This document shows positions 25,525 through 36,300 of a DNA stretch of 64,000 nucleotides, piece after piece. The notes beneath the pieces are model-generated. The model did not search any database and was not told the DNA's origin. It saw only the letters and a program-made list of their open reading frames with translations. Each line of letters opens with the position of its first letter. The first letter of the stretch is position 1. Source of the stretch: JTS-RE9 sp964649195 (GTDB lineage: Bacteria; Planctomycetota; Phycisphaerae; Phycisphaerales; Phycisphaeraceae); assembly GCA_964649195.1 (NCBI GenBank), contig CAZYPK010000009.1, positions 1 through 64,000 of the forward strand, given 5' to 3'. The position numbers and the translations under genes are program-made.

Positions 25525-26201
25525 GTTGGGTGCTTCTCGATTACGAGGGGGCGAAGGTGTATCTGTCCGTACACCAAGACGCACCCAGCCGCCTTGCCCG
25601 ATAACCCGTGAAACAAAGCGGTGTCTCTTCTTGCCCAAGTCTCAACCCAAAACGTTTTGCATAACGCTCACGATCATCCGTCACCCGTGGGGATCCGCAT
25701 TTTTCATCGGCCAGATTCACCCTCAATGTGCAAATGGCGGAGAATTTCGGGCGGAACCTGCGACATGCCCAACGAATCGCTCGCGTGGCTGAGGCTGTCG
25801 CTTTGATCGGGCATGATTTTGCCTCACACGCCACATGAAGGCGCCCCAATTCCCCTGCCGCCCGACATCCCGCGAACAATTTCCAATGAAAATCGCTCAT
25901 CCTGATGGTGGGAGTCAGGCCGTTTGGGTACAATCGATCCCAAAGCTGATGGTGTCGGATGCCGCTTGATTCGTGATTTGACCGGCGATCCTGGGAAGGG
26001 TTCCATTCAATCGCTTTGGGCATCGGGTATGTGGGAAATGGAGAACCTTTCAGTGTGTTTCCGTGTCGAAGCGTGAGCGGGCGGATGGTCCGAATGATCC
26101 CACGATTCCCACCATCGGCAGGCTGACGCCTTGCGACTGGATGGCGGCATCGGATTTTGAGACAGAGCCTGGGGTGAGAAAACCACGATAGAGGTCTTTC
26201 C
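25525..26201. other. 677-base intergenic region without a recognised gene
   Basis: Between the divergent GT-C gene and the subtilase. I found no protein-like reading frame, no copy of the repeat families of this window and no convincing RNA structure. GAGG at 26191-26194 serves the subtilase start. It presumably holds promoters for both divergent genes. Its length is unusual for this window and could hide a small RNA. Confidence 0.5.
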
Positions 26202-29200
26202 ATGAGCGTCGTCAAAGTATTGCGTCGTAAAGCTCGTCGTGCAGGCCTCGGTGAAACCGGGCATGGGCATTGCCGGGTGGGGCTGGAAGCGCTTGAGCCT
26301 CGTCTGCTTTTGTCCGCGGTGATGGCCACGGACGAACTGCTGGCGGGGCTTACCACCACCCGGTCCGAGGCCGCGATCAGCCTGCCTTCGCAATCCCTTC
26401 TCCTGGACGGGGAGGAGACGATCCAGCCGCTGACCAACACCTCCGGTCCGCTGATCAATCTCCCCACCTTCCGTGGGGACTCCCTCTTTGCAGGCATCAA
26501 TGGCAGCGGGTTCTCCACCGTCATCATCGACACCGGCATCGATCTCAATCATCCCTTCTTCGGCCCTGATGCCGACGGCAACGGCGTCGCGGACCGCATC
26601 GTGTTCCACTGGGACTTTGCCGACGGCGACAACAACGCCAGTGACAACAACAATCACGGCTCCAATGTCGCCAGCATCGTCGCCTCGTCCGATGCCCTCT
26701 ACACCGGCATCGCTCCCGGCGCCGACATCATCGCCCTCAAGGTTTTCAAGAACTCCGGCGGCGGCACGTTCGGTTATGTCGAGCAGGCTTTGCAATGGGT
26801 CGTCGCCAATGCCGCCGCGTACAACATCGCCAGCGTCAACATGTCGCTGGGCGATGAGGGCAATTATTCCAGCGCGGTGTCACAGTACGGCATCGGGGAT
26901 GAACTGGCGGCACTGGCGGCGATGGATGTGATCGTCGTGGCCGCGGCAGGCAATGATTTTTATCAGTTCGCCAGCGCCCAGGGTGTTTCCTATCCCGCGG
27001 CGGATCCCAACGTCATCGCCGTCAGTGCCGTGTTCGACAGCAACATCGACGGCGTCGGCTTCAGCGGAGGCGCGACGGCATTCACGACGGGGCCTGATGT
27101 CATCACCCCCTTCTCCCAGCGCGATGAGAACCTGACCGTCACCTTCGCACCCGGCTCGCCGATCACCGGCGCCGACCGCAACGGCGGCGTCATCGCCATG
27201 CACGGAACGAGCCAGGCTTCGCCTCATATCTCCGGCGTTGCGGTTCTCGCGCAGCAACTGGCCGTGCAGGAATTGGGGCGAAGGCTTTCAGTCGCCGAGT
27301 TCAGTGCGCTGCTCCAATCCACCGGCGTGACCATCATCGACGGCGATGATGAAAACGACAACGTCGTCAACACCGGCCTGCCGTTCACCCGTGTCGATGT
27401 CCATTCGCTGGGGCTGGCCATCCTTAACTCAGGCAACAGCGAAGGCACCGGCAGCATCAGCGGCATCGTCTGGAACGATCTGAACCAGGACGGCATCCGC
27501 GATGCCGGCGAGCCCGGCCTTGAGGACTGGATCGTCTTCCTCGACCACAATCAAAACGGCATCCGCGATGCCGGCGAACGCCTCACCTTCACCTCCGTCG
27601 AGGGAAGTTACTCCTTCACCAACCTGACCGCCGGCGCCTACCACGTCGCCCAGATCATTCCCGATGGCGCGACCCAGACCTACCCCGGCATCGGCGGCGG
27701 CGGCTACCTCGAACTCGTCGCCCATTGGGACGATACCCAGCCGCACGAACACCTCATCTCATCCGCCCACGAAGATGACGGCGGCGGCGGAAAAGGCCCC
27801 GGCGGCTCCGGGCAATACTGGGCCGATGTCTGGGGCGAGGGCGACTTCGCCTACCTCGGCCACTACTCCAGCGACAGCACCGTGGATATCGTGCATATCG
27901 CCGACCTTGACAATGTTCACCTGGCCGCCAAGTGGGTCGCTCCCGTCGGCGGTCTCCAGTTCGCCGATGTGCAGGTGACCAACGGCATCGGCTACTTCGG
28001 CAGCGACAACGGCGGCGGCGTCTATATCGTCGATCTCTCCGATCCCCACCACCCCGTCACCCTCTCGCACATCGGCTCCGCCATCGGCGGCCACAACCAG
28101 GTGCATACGCTCTATGTCGATGGCGACCACCTGTACGAAGTCACCAGCCGAAATGCGGTCATCAAGGTCTTTGATGTCAGCGACCCGGCCAACCCGGTCT
28201 TCGTCCGCGAGTTCTCCTCACCCACCGGCGGACCCGTACACGAAATCACCGTCAAAAACGGCAGACTTTACACCGCCGTAATCGATGGCACCGGCCACGC
28301 GGACATCTTCGATGTTTCCGACATCGCCAACGCCGTGACCCATCTGGGCACGTTCGTCACCGGCTCCTCCGCCCACACCTCCTGGGCCAACGACGCCGGC
28401 ACCGTTCTGGCCGTCGCCCGTGAAACCGCCGGCGGCGATGTGAAGCTCTGGAACATCGAAGACCCCGCCAACGTGACGCTGCTGGCCACCATCGATGCCG
28501 CCACCTATGGCCTCAGCGCCCACACCGCCCACCAGCCGATGATCGTCGGCGACAAGCTCTACGTCGCCTGGTACCAGGCAGGCGTGCAGGTCTTCGACAT
28601 CTCCAACCCGACCACGCCGATTCACCTGGGCGGCTACGACACCTACCCCGGCACCGGTGGCGGCTACCAAGGCAACTGGGGCGTCTTCGCCATGCTGGGG
28701 GAGGATCGCATCCTCGCGTCCGATATGGATGGGGGGTTGTTCGTGCTGTCGTCGGCGGAGAGCAGACAACATACGGTGGTCATCGCCGAAGGACAGGCGG
28801 TCGGGGAGGTGGATTTTGGGATTTGGATGGCACCACAATCCGTGGTTCAGATCATCGACAACGGGCAGGCCGGCTTCTCCACGACCGGCCCGTGGACCCA
28901 TCAGGCCGGGGAAGGACTCAACGGAACCAACCACTACGCCGGCGCCGGCAACGGCGGCAGCGTCGCCGCCTGGACCTTCTCCAACCTGGCCCCCGGCATC
29001 TACCGCGTCTCCGCCACCTGGTCAACCCATGCCAATCGGGCATCCAACGCCCCATACACCGTGTCAAACGACGGAACACTGCTGGCCTCGGTCGCCATCA
29101 ACCAGAAACTGACCCCCGACGATCTTTCCGAAAACGGAGCCCACTGGGAGGACCTGGCCACCGTCCAGATCGTCAATGGCAGCCTGATCGTCCGGCTCAC

Positions 29201-30029
29201 CAACGCCGCCAACGGCTACGTCATCGCCGATGCCGTGCGGATCGAGAAGATCGGCGACATTCCAGAGGGACCCGAGATCGAACTTCGCGTGGATGGGACC
29301 GCCATCGCCGATGGGGCGGGCGCCTTGGATTTCGGATCGGTGGCGGCGGGGTCCACCCACAACAAGACCGTGACGGTTCACAACCTGGGCACGCAGAACC
29401 TGACGCTGGGATCGATTGCCCTGCCGACAGGATTTGTCCTCGTCTCAAGCCCGGCGACGACCGTGACGCCGGGACAGTCCACCACCTTCATCGTGGGGGT
29501 CGATACCTCCACCCCTGCCAGTTACGGCGGCATCCTGTCATTGGACAACAACGATGCCGATGAAAATCCTTACAACATCAACCTGTCCGCCTCGGTGGTC
29601 GTTCCCCCGCAATCGCAGATCATCGACAACGGCCAGGCCGGCTTCTCCACGACCGGCCCGTGGACCCATCAGGCCGGGGAAGGACTCAACGGAACCAACC
29701 ACTACGCCGGCGCCGGCAACGGCGGCAGCGTCGCCGCCTGGACCTTCTCCAACCTGGCCCCCGGCATCTACCGCGTCTCCGCCACCTGGTCAACCCATGC
29801 CAATCGGGCATCCAACGCCCCATACACCGTGTCAAACGACGGAACACTGCTGGCCTCGGTCGCCATCAACCAGAAACTGACCCCCGACGATCTTTCCGAA
29901 AACGGAGCCCACTGGGAGGACCTGGCCACCGTCCAGATCGTCAATGGCAGCCTGATCGTCCGGCTCACCAACGCCGCCAACGGCTACGTCATCGCCGATG
30001 CCGTGCGGATCGAGAAGATCGGCGATTGA
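26202..30029 (+). CDS. Exported subtilisin-like serine protease with SdrD-B, LVIVD and duplicated golvesin-like domains
   Basis: A 1275-residue surface or secreted protein. The start has GAGG at 26191. Residues 31-39, LEPRLLLSA, are the planctomycete LEPR surface-protein motif, with no classical signal peptide. The S8 protease domain (about 95-380) has a complete triad: D110 (VIIDTGIDLNHP), H152 (NNNHGSNVASI), S337 (MHGTSQASPHISG), plus N251. Next is an SdrD B-like domain (about 420-490, VWNDLNQDGIRDAGEPG). Then comes a beta-propeller of LVIVD-type repeats (about 550-860: IVDLSDPHHPVTLSHIG, VFDVSDPANPVFVREF). Last are two golvesin/Xly-like domains flanking a choice-of-anchor D (ASPM-like) domain. 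The last two golvesin-like domains are almost identical in DNA. Confidence 0.88.
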   Translation: MSVVKVLRRKARRAGLGETGHGHCRVGLEALEPRLLLSAVMATDELLAGLTTTRSEAAISLPSQSLLLDGEETIQPLTNTSGPLINLPTFRGDSLFAGINGSGFSTVIIDTGIDLNHPFFGPDADGNGVADRIVFHWDFADGDNNASDNNNHGSNVASIVASSDALYTGIAPGADIIALKVFKNSGGGTFGYVEQALQWVVANAAAYNIASVNMSLGDEGNYSSAVSQYGIGDELAALAAMDVIVVAAAGNDFYQFASAQGVSYPAADPNVIAVSAVFDSNIDGVGFSGGATAFTTGPDVITPFSQRDENLTVTFAPGSPITGADRNGGVIAMHGTSQASPHISGVAVLAQQLAVQELGRRLSVAEFSALLQSTGVTIIDGDDENDNVVNTGLPFTRVDVHSLGLAILNSGNSEGTGSISGIVWNDLNQDGIRDAGEPGLEDWIVFLDHNQNGIRDAGERLTFTSVEGSYSFTNLTAGAYHVAQIIPDGATQTYPGIGGGGYLELVAHWDDTQPHEHLISSAHEDDGGGGKGPGGSGQYWADVWGEGDFAYLGHYSSDSTVDIVHIADLDNVHLAAKWVAPVGGLQFADVQVTNGIGYFGSDNGGGVYIVDLSDPHHPVTLSHIGSAIGGHNQVHTLYVDGDHLYEVTSRNAVIKVFDVSDPANPVFVREFSSPTGGPVHEITVKNGRLYTAVIDGTGHADIFDVSDIANAVTHLGTFVTGSSAHTSWANDAGTVLAVARETAGGDVKLWNIEDPANVTLLATIDAATYGLSAHTAHQPMIVGDKLYVAWYQAGVQVFDISNPTTPIHLGGYDTYPGTGGGYQGNWGVFAMLGEDRILASDMDGGLFVLSSAESRQHTVVIAEGQAVGEVDFGIWMAPQSVVQIIDNGQAGFSTTGPWTHQAGEGLNGTNHYAGAGNGGSVAAWTFSNLAPGIYRVSATWSTHANRASNAPYTVSNDGTLLASVAINQKLTPDDLSENGAHWEDLATVQIVNGSLIVRLTNAANGYVIADAVRIEKIGDIPEGPEIELRVDGTAIADGAGALDFGSVAAGSTHNKTVTVHNLGTQNLTLGSIALPTGFVLVSSPATTVTPGQSTTFIVGVDTSTPASYGGILSLDNNDADENPYNINLSASVVVPPQSQIIDNGQAGFSTTGPWTHQAGEGLNGTNHYAGAGNGGSVAAWTFSNLAPGIYRVSATWSTHANRASNAPYTVSNDGTLLASVAINQKLTPDDLSENGAHWEDLATVQIVNGSLIVRLTNAANGYVIADAVRIEKIGD
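28848..29257 (+). repeat. 410 bp direct repeat, copy 1 (golvesin-like domain)
   Basis: Matches 29616-30025 base for base except one silent G/C difference near the start (GGG versus GGC). The copies are offset by 768 bases. It encodes one whole domain from QIIDNGQAGFST to RIEKIGD. Confidence 0.95.
29616..30025 (+). repeat. 410 bp direct repeat, copy 2 (golvesin-like domain)
   Basis: Second copy, ending at the last codon before the stop. The 358 bases between the copies encode the choice-of-anchor D domain. Recombination between the copies would remove one golvesin-like domain plus the spacer and keep the frame (768 is divisible by 3). Confidence 0.95.
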
Positions 30030-30095
30030 GTCTGGTCGGCACAGGGAAGGGCATTGTCAAATCCTGTGCATGCAACTGCATATCAGGGCACAGGG

Positions 30096-31025
30096 TCACT
30101 GCCGGCACGCCCGTTGGAACTCTTCATAGTCGCGAATGTAGTCCGTTGCGTCATAAGTCTCAGAAGCCAACACCAGCAACACCGCCTCAGGCGAATAACG
30201 ATACTGCACCGCCCAGACCATGGGAGGAATGTGAACACCCACACTTGGCGAGTCAAGTACCAACTCCTCGCGGCATCGGCCATTATCGACAACTAAATTG
30301 ATCTGACCACACACACATACGAGAAACTGGTGGCAAGTGCGATGCGCGTGCTCCCCACGCACCTCCCGAGTCGGCACATCAAACACCGTAAAGTATCGTT
30401 TGGGTGGAAAGGGAAGATTTTTGCCTAACTCGCCGACGGAGATGCTGCCCCGCAAATCGGTAATAACCGGCAACCGATATGCACGCACTTCTGGAACTCG
30501 AGAACAAACGGGCAAATCCTCATTTGATGTTTTTTCGGGATTTACAATGATCGCAGGCGCATTCACATAGCTCTTGATCACCGCTGGATTACCCACCACT
30601 ACGGCATAAGCCGGCACACTGCGCGTGACGACCGCCCCCGCCCCGATCATGGAGTTCCGACCCACAACCAATCCGGGCAATATCGTCGCGTTGGCGCCAA
30701 TGGAGGCCCCTTGCTGCACCAGCGTAGGCGACCATTGATCAGGCCTGTGACGACTGCGGGGAAATGGATCATTTGTAAATGTCACGTTGGGACCCACAAA
30801 GACATCGTCTTCGAGCGTGACACCGTCCCATAATTGCACCCCACACTTCACCGTGACTCGATTTCCAACAACGACTTCATTTTCAATGAATACATGATCG
30901 CAAATATTGCAGTCTGCGCCGATCGACGCGCCAGGCAATATGTGCGCAAACGCCCATATCCGTGTCCCCGGTCCGATTCTTTCGGACTCGACCAAGGCCA
31001 TTGGATGTTTATAGTGGCTGTTCAT
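30096..31025 (-). CDS. WxcM-like fusion: sugar N-acetyltransferase plus dTDP-hexose 3,4-ketoisomerase
   Basis: A 309-residue two-domain enzyme. Residues 1-160 are a left-handed beta-helix hexapeptide acyltransferase (FdtC/WlbB-like): IGPGTRIWAFAHILPGASIG, VKCGVQLWDGV, GAVVTRSVPAYAVVVGNPA. Residues about 170-309 are a cupin of the FdtA/QdtA ketoisomerase type: YFTVFDVPTREVRGEHAHR, HQFLVCVCGQINLVVD, IPPMVWAVQY. With the aminotransferase of the operon this gives ketoisomerase, transaminase and acetylase, the steps to dTDP-Fuc3NAc or dTDP-Qui3NAc. Its ATG overlaps the stop of the preceding glycosyltransferase by four bases (ATGA). GC is lower than in the neighbours. Confidence 0.85.
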   Translation of the reverse strand: MNSHYKHPMALVESERIGPGTRIWAFAHILPGASIGADCNICDHVFIENEVVVGNRVTVKCGVQLWDGVTLEDDVFVGPNVTFTNDPFPRSRHRPDQWSPTLVQQGASIGANATILPGLVVGRNSMIGAGAVVTRSVPAYAVVVGNPAVIKSYVNAPAIIVNPEKTSNEDLPVCSRVPEVRAYRLPVITDLRGSISVGELGKNLPFPPKRYFTVFDVPTREVRGEHAHRTCHQFLVCVCGQINLVVDNGRCREELVLDSPSVGVHIPPMVWAVQYRYSPEAVLLVLASETYDATDYIRDYEEFQRACRQ

Positions 31026-31984
31026 ACTCGATTGCTTTCGGCTGTTATGGAAGGTGGGGAATACGTGGTTTTCTGCAACACTATGAACTTCGGACGATGC
31101 TTCGAGTTCTCGAATGTTCGCCAGAGGTAATCGCCCAACAAACTGATGCCGAATGAGTTGAGCCCGCCAAAGAAAACCACAATCGATACGGTGGTGGCAT
31201 ATCCGGGAACTTCAATGCCGGCGGCAAGTTTGGCGACCACCGTAAGCGATCCTATGACAATGGAGGCGCCCATGCCTAACAGACCGATGTAACCCAACAC
31301 CCTGAGAGGGAGATCCGAAAACGCAAACACCGAATCTTTCAGGTAGCGGAGCTTTCGACGAAACGTCCATGCACTCTTTCCGCTCTCCCGAAGCAGACGG
31401 TTATAAGCAATGAAACGACGGCGGAACCCCACCCACATCAACAGGCCGACCAAGCTTGTATTTGCTTCCTGGAGAGTCATCAATACGTCACAAGCCGCTC
31501 GATTACAGGAGAATACATCAACCCCTCCCGATGGCATGTCACGTTGAATAAAGCGCCGATACATTCCCCAAAAGACTTGCGCCGCCAGCCGTGTCATCCA
31601 AGGATCTGCACGAGACTCGCGCTGGCCAAATACGATATCACAATCACCTTTCTCCAATTCCGCAAAGAATCTCAATGTTAAATCAGGTGGCTCCTGCAAA
31701 TCCGCGGCAATGATCGCCAAATAGTCGCCTTTCGCCGCCGCGAAACCCGCGGCGACAGCCGAAAATGATCCGAAATTGCGGGTCAACAGCAACAGTTGAG
31801 AATGGATGCGAGCTGCCGGAAGCCGTTGCTGCAAAAGATCGTAGGATCGGTCCGGGCTGGCATCGACAACAAAGATGACTTCAAGATCTCCATTCAAACG
31901 ATCCGAAACGTCTTCGAGGTTATCGACCAGCTTGTCAATGAACACCTCGTTCTTGTACACAGGGATGATGATCGAATACTTCAC
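31022..31984 (-). CDS. GT2-family polyprenyl-phosphate-type glycosyltransferase
   Basis: A 320-residue protein starting at GTG 31984 (reading MKYSIIIPVYKNEVF). AGGTGG lies upstream, and there is a four-base GTGA overlap with the aminotransferase stop. An earlier in-frame GTG at 32002 is less likely. The GT-A fold shows DASPDRSYDLLQ, NFGSFSAVAAGFAAAKGDYLAIIAADLQEPPDL and VDVFSCNRAACDVL. Two C-terminal membrane helices (LGYIGLLGMGASIVIGSLTV; TVSIVVFFGGLNSFGISLLG) follow, the topology of GtrB/DPM-like transferases that load a sugar onto a lipid carrier at the inner membrane. It probably handles a sugar of the same glycan as its operon partners. Confidence 0.87.
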   Translation of the reverse strand: MKYSIIIPVYKNEVFIDKLVDNLEDVSDRLNGDLEVIFVVDASPDRSYDLLQQRLPAARIHSQLLLLTRNFGSFSAVAAGFAAAKGDYLAIIAADLQEPPDLTLRFFAELEKGDCDIVFGQRESRADPWMTRLAAQVFWGMYRRFIQRDMPSGGVDVFSCNRAACDVLMTLQEANTSLVGLLMWVGFRRRFIAYNRLLRESGKSAWTFRRKLRYLKDSVFAFSDLPLRVLGYIGLLGMGASIVIGSLTVVAKLAAGIEVPGYATTVSIVVFFGGLNSFGISLLGDYLWRTFENSKHRPKFIVLQKTTYSPPSITAESNRV

Positions 31985-33114
31985 GGTTTCCACCTGTTGC
32001 ACACATCAATTACCAGGTCAATCTCTGAATCCGCCAAAAAAGGATGGATCGGCAAAGACACTACATTGCGAGACAGATGCCCGGCCTTTGTCAGCTCGGT
32101 CGCGACTTCAAATCGTCCATATTTCCCCAATGCCGGCTGCTCCACCAGTAGCTTAGGATAATGAACTCCGCTGCCTATGCCGTGGCCATGCAAGTAGATA
32201 CGAAAGTCATCACGATGGGATGGGGGCGTCAGGACTGGAAACAAGTGCCACACCGGCATGCAACCTGCAGGAGGCTTCAGCAGTTCAATGGCGGGATTCC
32301 GAATCTCATTCAGATATCGATCTGCCACCTCACAGCGGCGGCGCGTCCCTTGGGATAACTGTGGGAGCATCCCGTCTTTAAGTATCGCCGCCTGCAACTC
32401 ATCCAGCCTGCTGTTTAGACCGACCTCCTCATGCATGTACTGCGCACTCTGACCATAATTTCGCAATCGTCTTGCGGACACTTCAATCGATTGATCATCA
32501 GTGATCAAGGCGCCCCCATCGCCCATTGCGCCAAGATTTTTGGTTGGATAAAAACTGGTGGCAGCGCATCGCCCAACACTGCCTGCCAGGCGGTTATCGT
32601 GTCGAGCTCCGATCGATTGTGCACAATCCTCCAATACCGGCACGCCGGCCTCGGACTGAAGCAGGTCCAAATTGCCGAGATGCAATGAAAAACCATAGAG
32701 GTGCACCGGCAACACCGCTCTAATGGAAGTATCCCCCTGCAAAACGTCCTTGGCCTGGGACAGATTCATCAAGCCACAAGAATCAACATCGACATAAACC
32801 GGTATCGCTCCAATGCGCAAGATTGCGAGCGAAGTGGCAAATGCCGTCAATGGTGTTGTCAACACTTTATCACCAGATCTTACACCTAAACACCGCAATC
32901 CGATTTCGATTGCGTCCATTCCATTGGCTACTCCGATAACGTACTTCCGTCCCCAGTATTTTCCGAGCGCTTCCTCAAAATCCACAACTTCCTTTCCCAG
33001 GATATACCAGCCACTTTGCCCCACTTTCTCAACCGCCTGCATTACGACATCGCCGATGTGTTGCCATTGGCGAACGAAATCGTTCATTTGGATCGAGGGA
33101 GTGAGATGCGGCAC
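31981..33114 (-). CDS. DegT/DnrJ/EryC1/StrS sugar-nucleotide aminotransferase (FdtB/QdtB-like)
   Basis: PLP enzyme that transaminates a keto-sugar nucleotide. I place the start at GTG 33114 (VPHLTPSIQMNDF), with AAAGG nine bases upstream. A TTG at 33132 and an ATG at 33087 are alternatives. Motifs: GVANGMDAIEIGLRCLGV, TTPLTAFATSLAILRIGAIPVYVDVD, VLEDCAQSIGARHD, SFYPTKNLGAMGDGGALITDD (PLP lysine in PTKNLG), NSRLDELQAAIL. About 377 residues, the normal length. It is first gene of the three-gene operon. The neighbouring ketoisomerase suggests a 3-amino sugar product. Confidence 0.88.
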   Translation of the reverse strand: MPHLTPSIQMNDFVRQWQHIGDVVMQAVEKVGQSGWYILGKEVVDFEEALGKYWGRKYVIGVANGMDAIEIGLRCLGVRSGDKVLTTPLTAFATSLAILRIGAIPVYVDVDSCGLMNLSQAKDVLQGDTSIRAVLPVHLYGFSLHLGNLDLLQSEAGVPVLEDCAQSIGARHDNRLAGSVGRCAATSFYPTKNLGAMGDGGALITDDQSIEVSARRLRNYGQSAQYMHEEVGLNSRLDELQAAILKDGMLPQLSQGTRRRCEVADRYLNEIRNPAIELLKPPAGCMPVWHLFPVLTPPSHRDDFRIYLHGHGIGSGVHYPKLLVEQPALGKYGRFEVATELTKAGHLSRNVVSLPIHPFLADSEIDLVIDVCNRWKP

Positions 33115-33297
33115 CAAACTCAGACCTTTCAAGCAGGAGACTTCGAGGGCTTGAACTTCAGCGAGAATCTGGAAAGGCAGCGGACCGGTCGCATGCTTTC
33201 ATTCTTTACTCGTCGGCATTCGACGAGAATAAACTTGAGCAGGTATGGAGAGGCGGAATTTGAACAACCACGCTGATTGACCGATAACCTACAACAA

Positions 33298-33333
33298 AAA
33301 GAGCGGATGCGACGTACGCCGCATCCGCTCTTT
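33298..33333 (-). terminator. Rho-independent terminator of the pilin operon
   Basis: Perfect 14 bp arms AAAGAGCGGATGCG (33298-33311) and CGCATCCGCTCTTT (33320-33333) with an 8-base loop, 31 bases after the stop of the large pilin-like gene. Read on the minus strand, the hairpin is followed by TTTTT (33294-33300), giving a classic U tract. Confidence 0.88.
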
Positions 33334-33363
33334 GCCGCCACCGAGCGAAAGATCGGGTGACAA

Positions 33364-36300
33364 TCAGTTCTTCTGTCCAGTGCGAGGATATGCCACTACC
33401 GTTGAATCGACATCGATCAGCCCCGATCGGTCAAGCAGCACAAAAAATCTCAAGGATTCGACAGGCCCGGCTTGGAATGCGGTAGAGCCGTATCCTCGAA
33501 TAACCACGTAGGCGCAGAATCGATCGCTTCGCGTGGTCAACGTGTTTGACAGATATTGGAATCGAGCCATTCGTTCTTGAGCCGTGTATTCCTCGTCGTA
33601 AACCGAAGCGGTGTTGTCATCAACATGCGGGTAGTGCCTTTTGGGATCGGTGTCAGGCAGAACCGCGGCATCTTCGCCGTACCGAAAGGTCTTCTGATTG
33701 TCAGACGTTGAGGCAATACGACGCCTGATCAATAGCAACTCGCCGATGGAACGAATCCCCTTATCTGAATTGCGAATAACGGGCAGTCCGGAGGCAATGC
33801 CTGTAATTGTCGGTCGAGAATCGGGCCGATCGCGGTACTCTCCGATCGCCTGGTAATACTGCTCCAAATCCCCCAGTGTTTCGGGAAGCGGCGACATCAT
33901 GGCGAGCAACCAGGTAGGGGTCGTATTAACATTCATGCGACCTGGAACAAACTGCTCCGCGTCGGTGTTGTCAAATCCACCATCGTTGTCGTTATCAACG
34001 CCATCCCAACGAGGGCTGAGCGTGGTGAACTGATCCATGACCATACTGAAATGGGGAAGTTTGGTCGTGTTGGGGATAATTGCGGGATTGGATGCATCGA
34101 CGGTCGCCCCACTTTTGTTGAGGGACAGGAACATTCGTCCGAGATTTCCTGGTGTCTCGGTCGCTTCGGTTGTTGTACCGATCACTTTATCGCCATTTTT
34201 ACCGCTGATGCGCGAAGGGAGATCACCTTCGTCGCCGTGGAAGAAGCCGTACATGAAAATGTAGCCAAGTTCCGCCACGTTGAATATCTGGTGATTGGAA
34301 TGGGCCAGTTGGATCTTGTCGAGGTTGGCGTCACCCGCCACTCCCTTGTTGTCCTTGCCAAGCATGGATACGGTCGAGGCATTGCCGACATAGGTGTTAA
34401 GCCCGGCATCGGACTTTCTCACCACCCGACCTCGATTCGACAGATAGCGGTTCTTCTGACCATCACGCATGAGAGAAATCTGCGAGTGGCCTTTTTCAGG
34501 TGTGGTCGCATCGCCATGATCCTGGGTGTACTTGTTGGGCAGTTTCATTTCCGGCGCACGCAGCCTGTCGTAGGTGATAAACACTCCTTCCGACACTTCG
34601 ACCTGCAGTTCCACGGTCAGCGGCGATTCATCAAAGGCGCTGTCAGGCAATTTGGCCGGAATCTCGACACGGCGAGATGCTGCGGCATAGGCCGTGTTGA
34701 GTGACAGATCGGCGAGCAGATCACCACCTTTACCCAAACCATCGGCGGTCGGTACGGCTGGCGTACTGTAGAAAATCAGTTGCTCGGCGATTTCATTATT
34801 GTCGCGGGGCGGCAGTTCGTTGACGGTCTGGGGCACATCGTATTGCACCAATGCGGTCGTGGACCCCTCTTTGATAATGCGCACACGAATGCTTGCGCCG
34901 GCAAAACTGCAATTTTTATCAAAGGGATTGCCGATCTCGATGACGAAGGCCCCCGAACCGGGCACGAGCGTCCGTTCCTTATAGACCGGCGGCATCGCTG
35001 TCGTATCGGGCATGGTGCTCTCATAAGCGGCCTGAACGTAGAACTCGCGGAGGAACGGCATGATCTCCAAGCCATAGTAGGTCTTGCCGTCCGCAGCGAG
35101 TAATCCTGTGGGCTCATTGTCGGGGTCGGAATAGTCAACGATGTTGACAGCGAACTCGGTGGCGATCTGGTCAACAACTGTATTTTTTTGCGCTGCGCTC
35201 AGTCCCAGATACAAGGGATCACCGATGCTGAATATTTTCTTCAGACGATCCTTGATTTCCTGCACCCGGGCGGTGGGGTTGGACGTGGGGGCGACATGAC
35301 GATGGACCAGATCGTATTGCAGGCGATCCAGGCTGGAGGCGCCTTGGGTCCAATCTGCGGTGTATTGCGGAGCCAGGACTGATGCGCCGCTGGTGGTGGT
35401 GATAACATGTCGCAACGCGGGATAAGTACGCTCTGCGTGGCCAAGACTGTATCCGGCATTCAATCCACGGATACTGCCATTCATGTAACTATTGTACGCC
35501 CCATCAGTCCCACCATTCGCCAACCCTGGGACGTTTTGAATGGTATTCTCCTTCGGACCGTTCCTCAACAAGCCTGGCATCGACGATTCAATTGATGCGG
35601 CCATCGTCGTATTAAGGCCTCCGAATGCACGAAGTTCAAGCTCGCTTTCCATGTCATAGCGATTGTTGGGATATCCGTAGAATTTCGCGCCTATCGAGGT
35701 GTCATTCCAGGCAGCGGCTCGATGTCCAGCGCCCGCAAATGTCGCCAAGCCTGTCGTGGCGCTGAAATTGGCGACCCCCGGCAACGTGGGGAACGTGGTT
35801 GACAAACCGCGTGTTGTCATCACCGCCCCGAATTCAGTGGTCCAGTTTGCTCCCTTATTTGATTTGGCAAACAGCCGGCTCAAATCCAAGTCGGTCGGAT
35901 AAGCTCCTCGAGCAGCCTGAGTTATCGTCGGATTCGTCGAGCCGTTGCCGGTCAGCGCCGTCGCGATGTTGATATTTGCAAGAGAACTGAGGTCAATGAT
36001 GCGATAGGCGACTACATAAGTGAGAGCACCAATCTGATGCACCTCTTCGGGAGCCCATGTCCATGCCGAGTCAAGAAGACCGTCGCCATCGGCATCCACC
36101 CCTACAGGCTGCCAGGATGCATGATTATTGTAGTCAACTGCATAATTTTGCCCAGGACCGCCAATGGGGTTGCTATACAACGAATTTTTATCATTGTCGC
36201 CATAGGCACTGATATTTACGAATACCTCACCATACCCATCGTACCGGATGCCGCCATCCGTTGCCCTGCTGTCATAGTTCTGATTCGGTTCAACCACCCA

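Noticed and set aside
25541..26201. Minus-strand frame in the long gap before the subtilase
   Set aside because: The translation has no motif, is interrupted by unlikely composition and overlaps the subtilase 5' end antisense.
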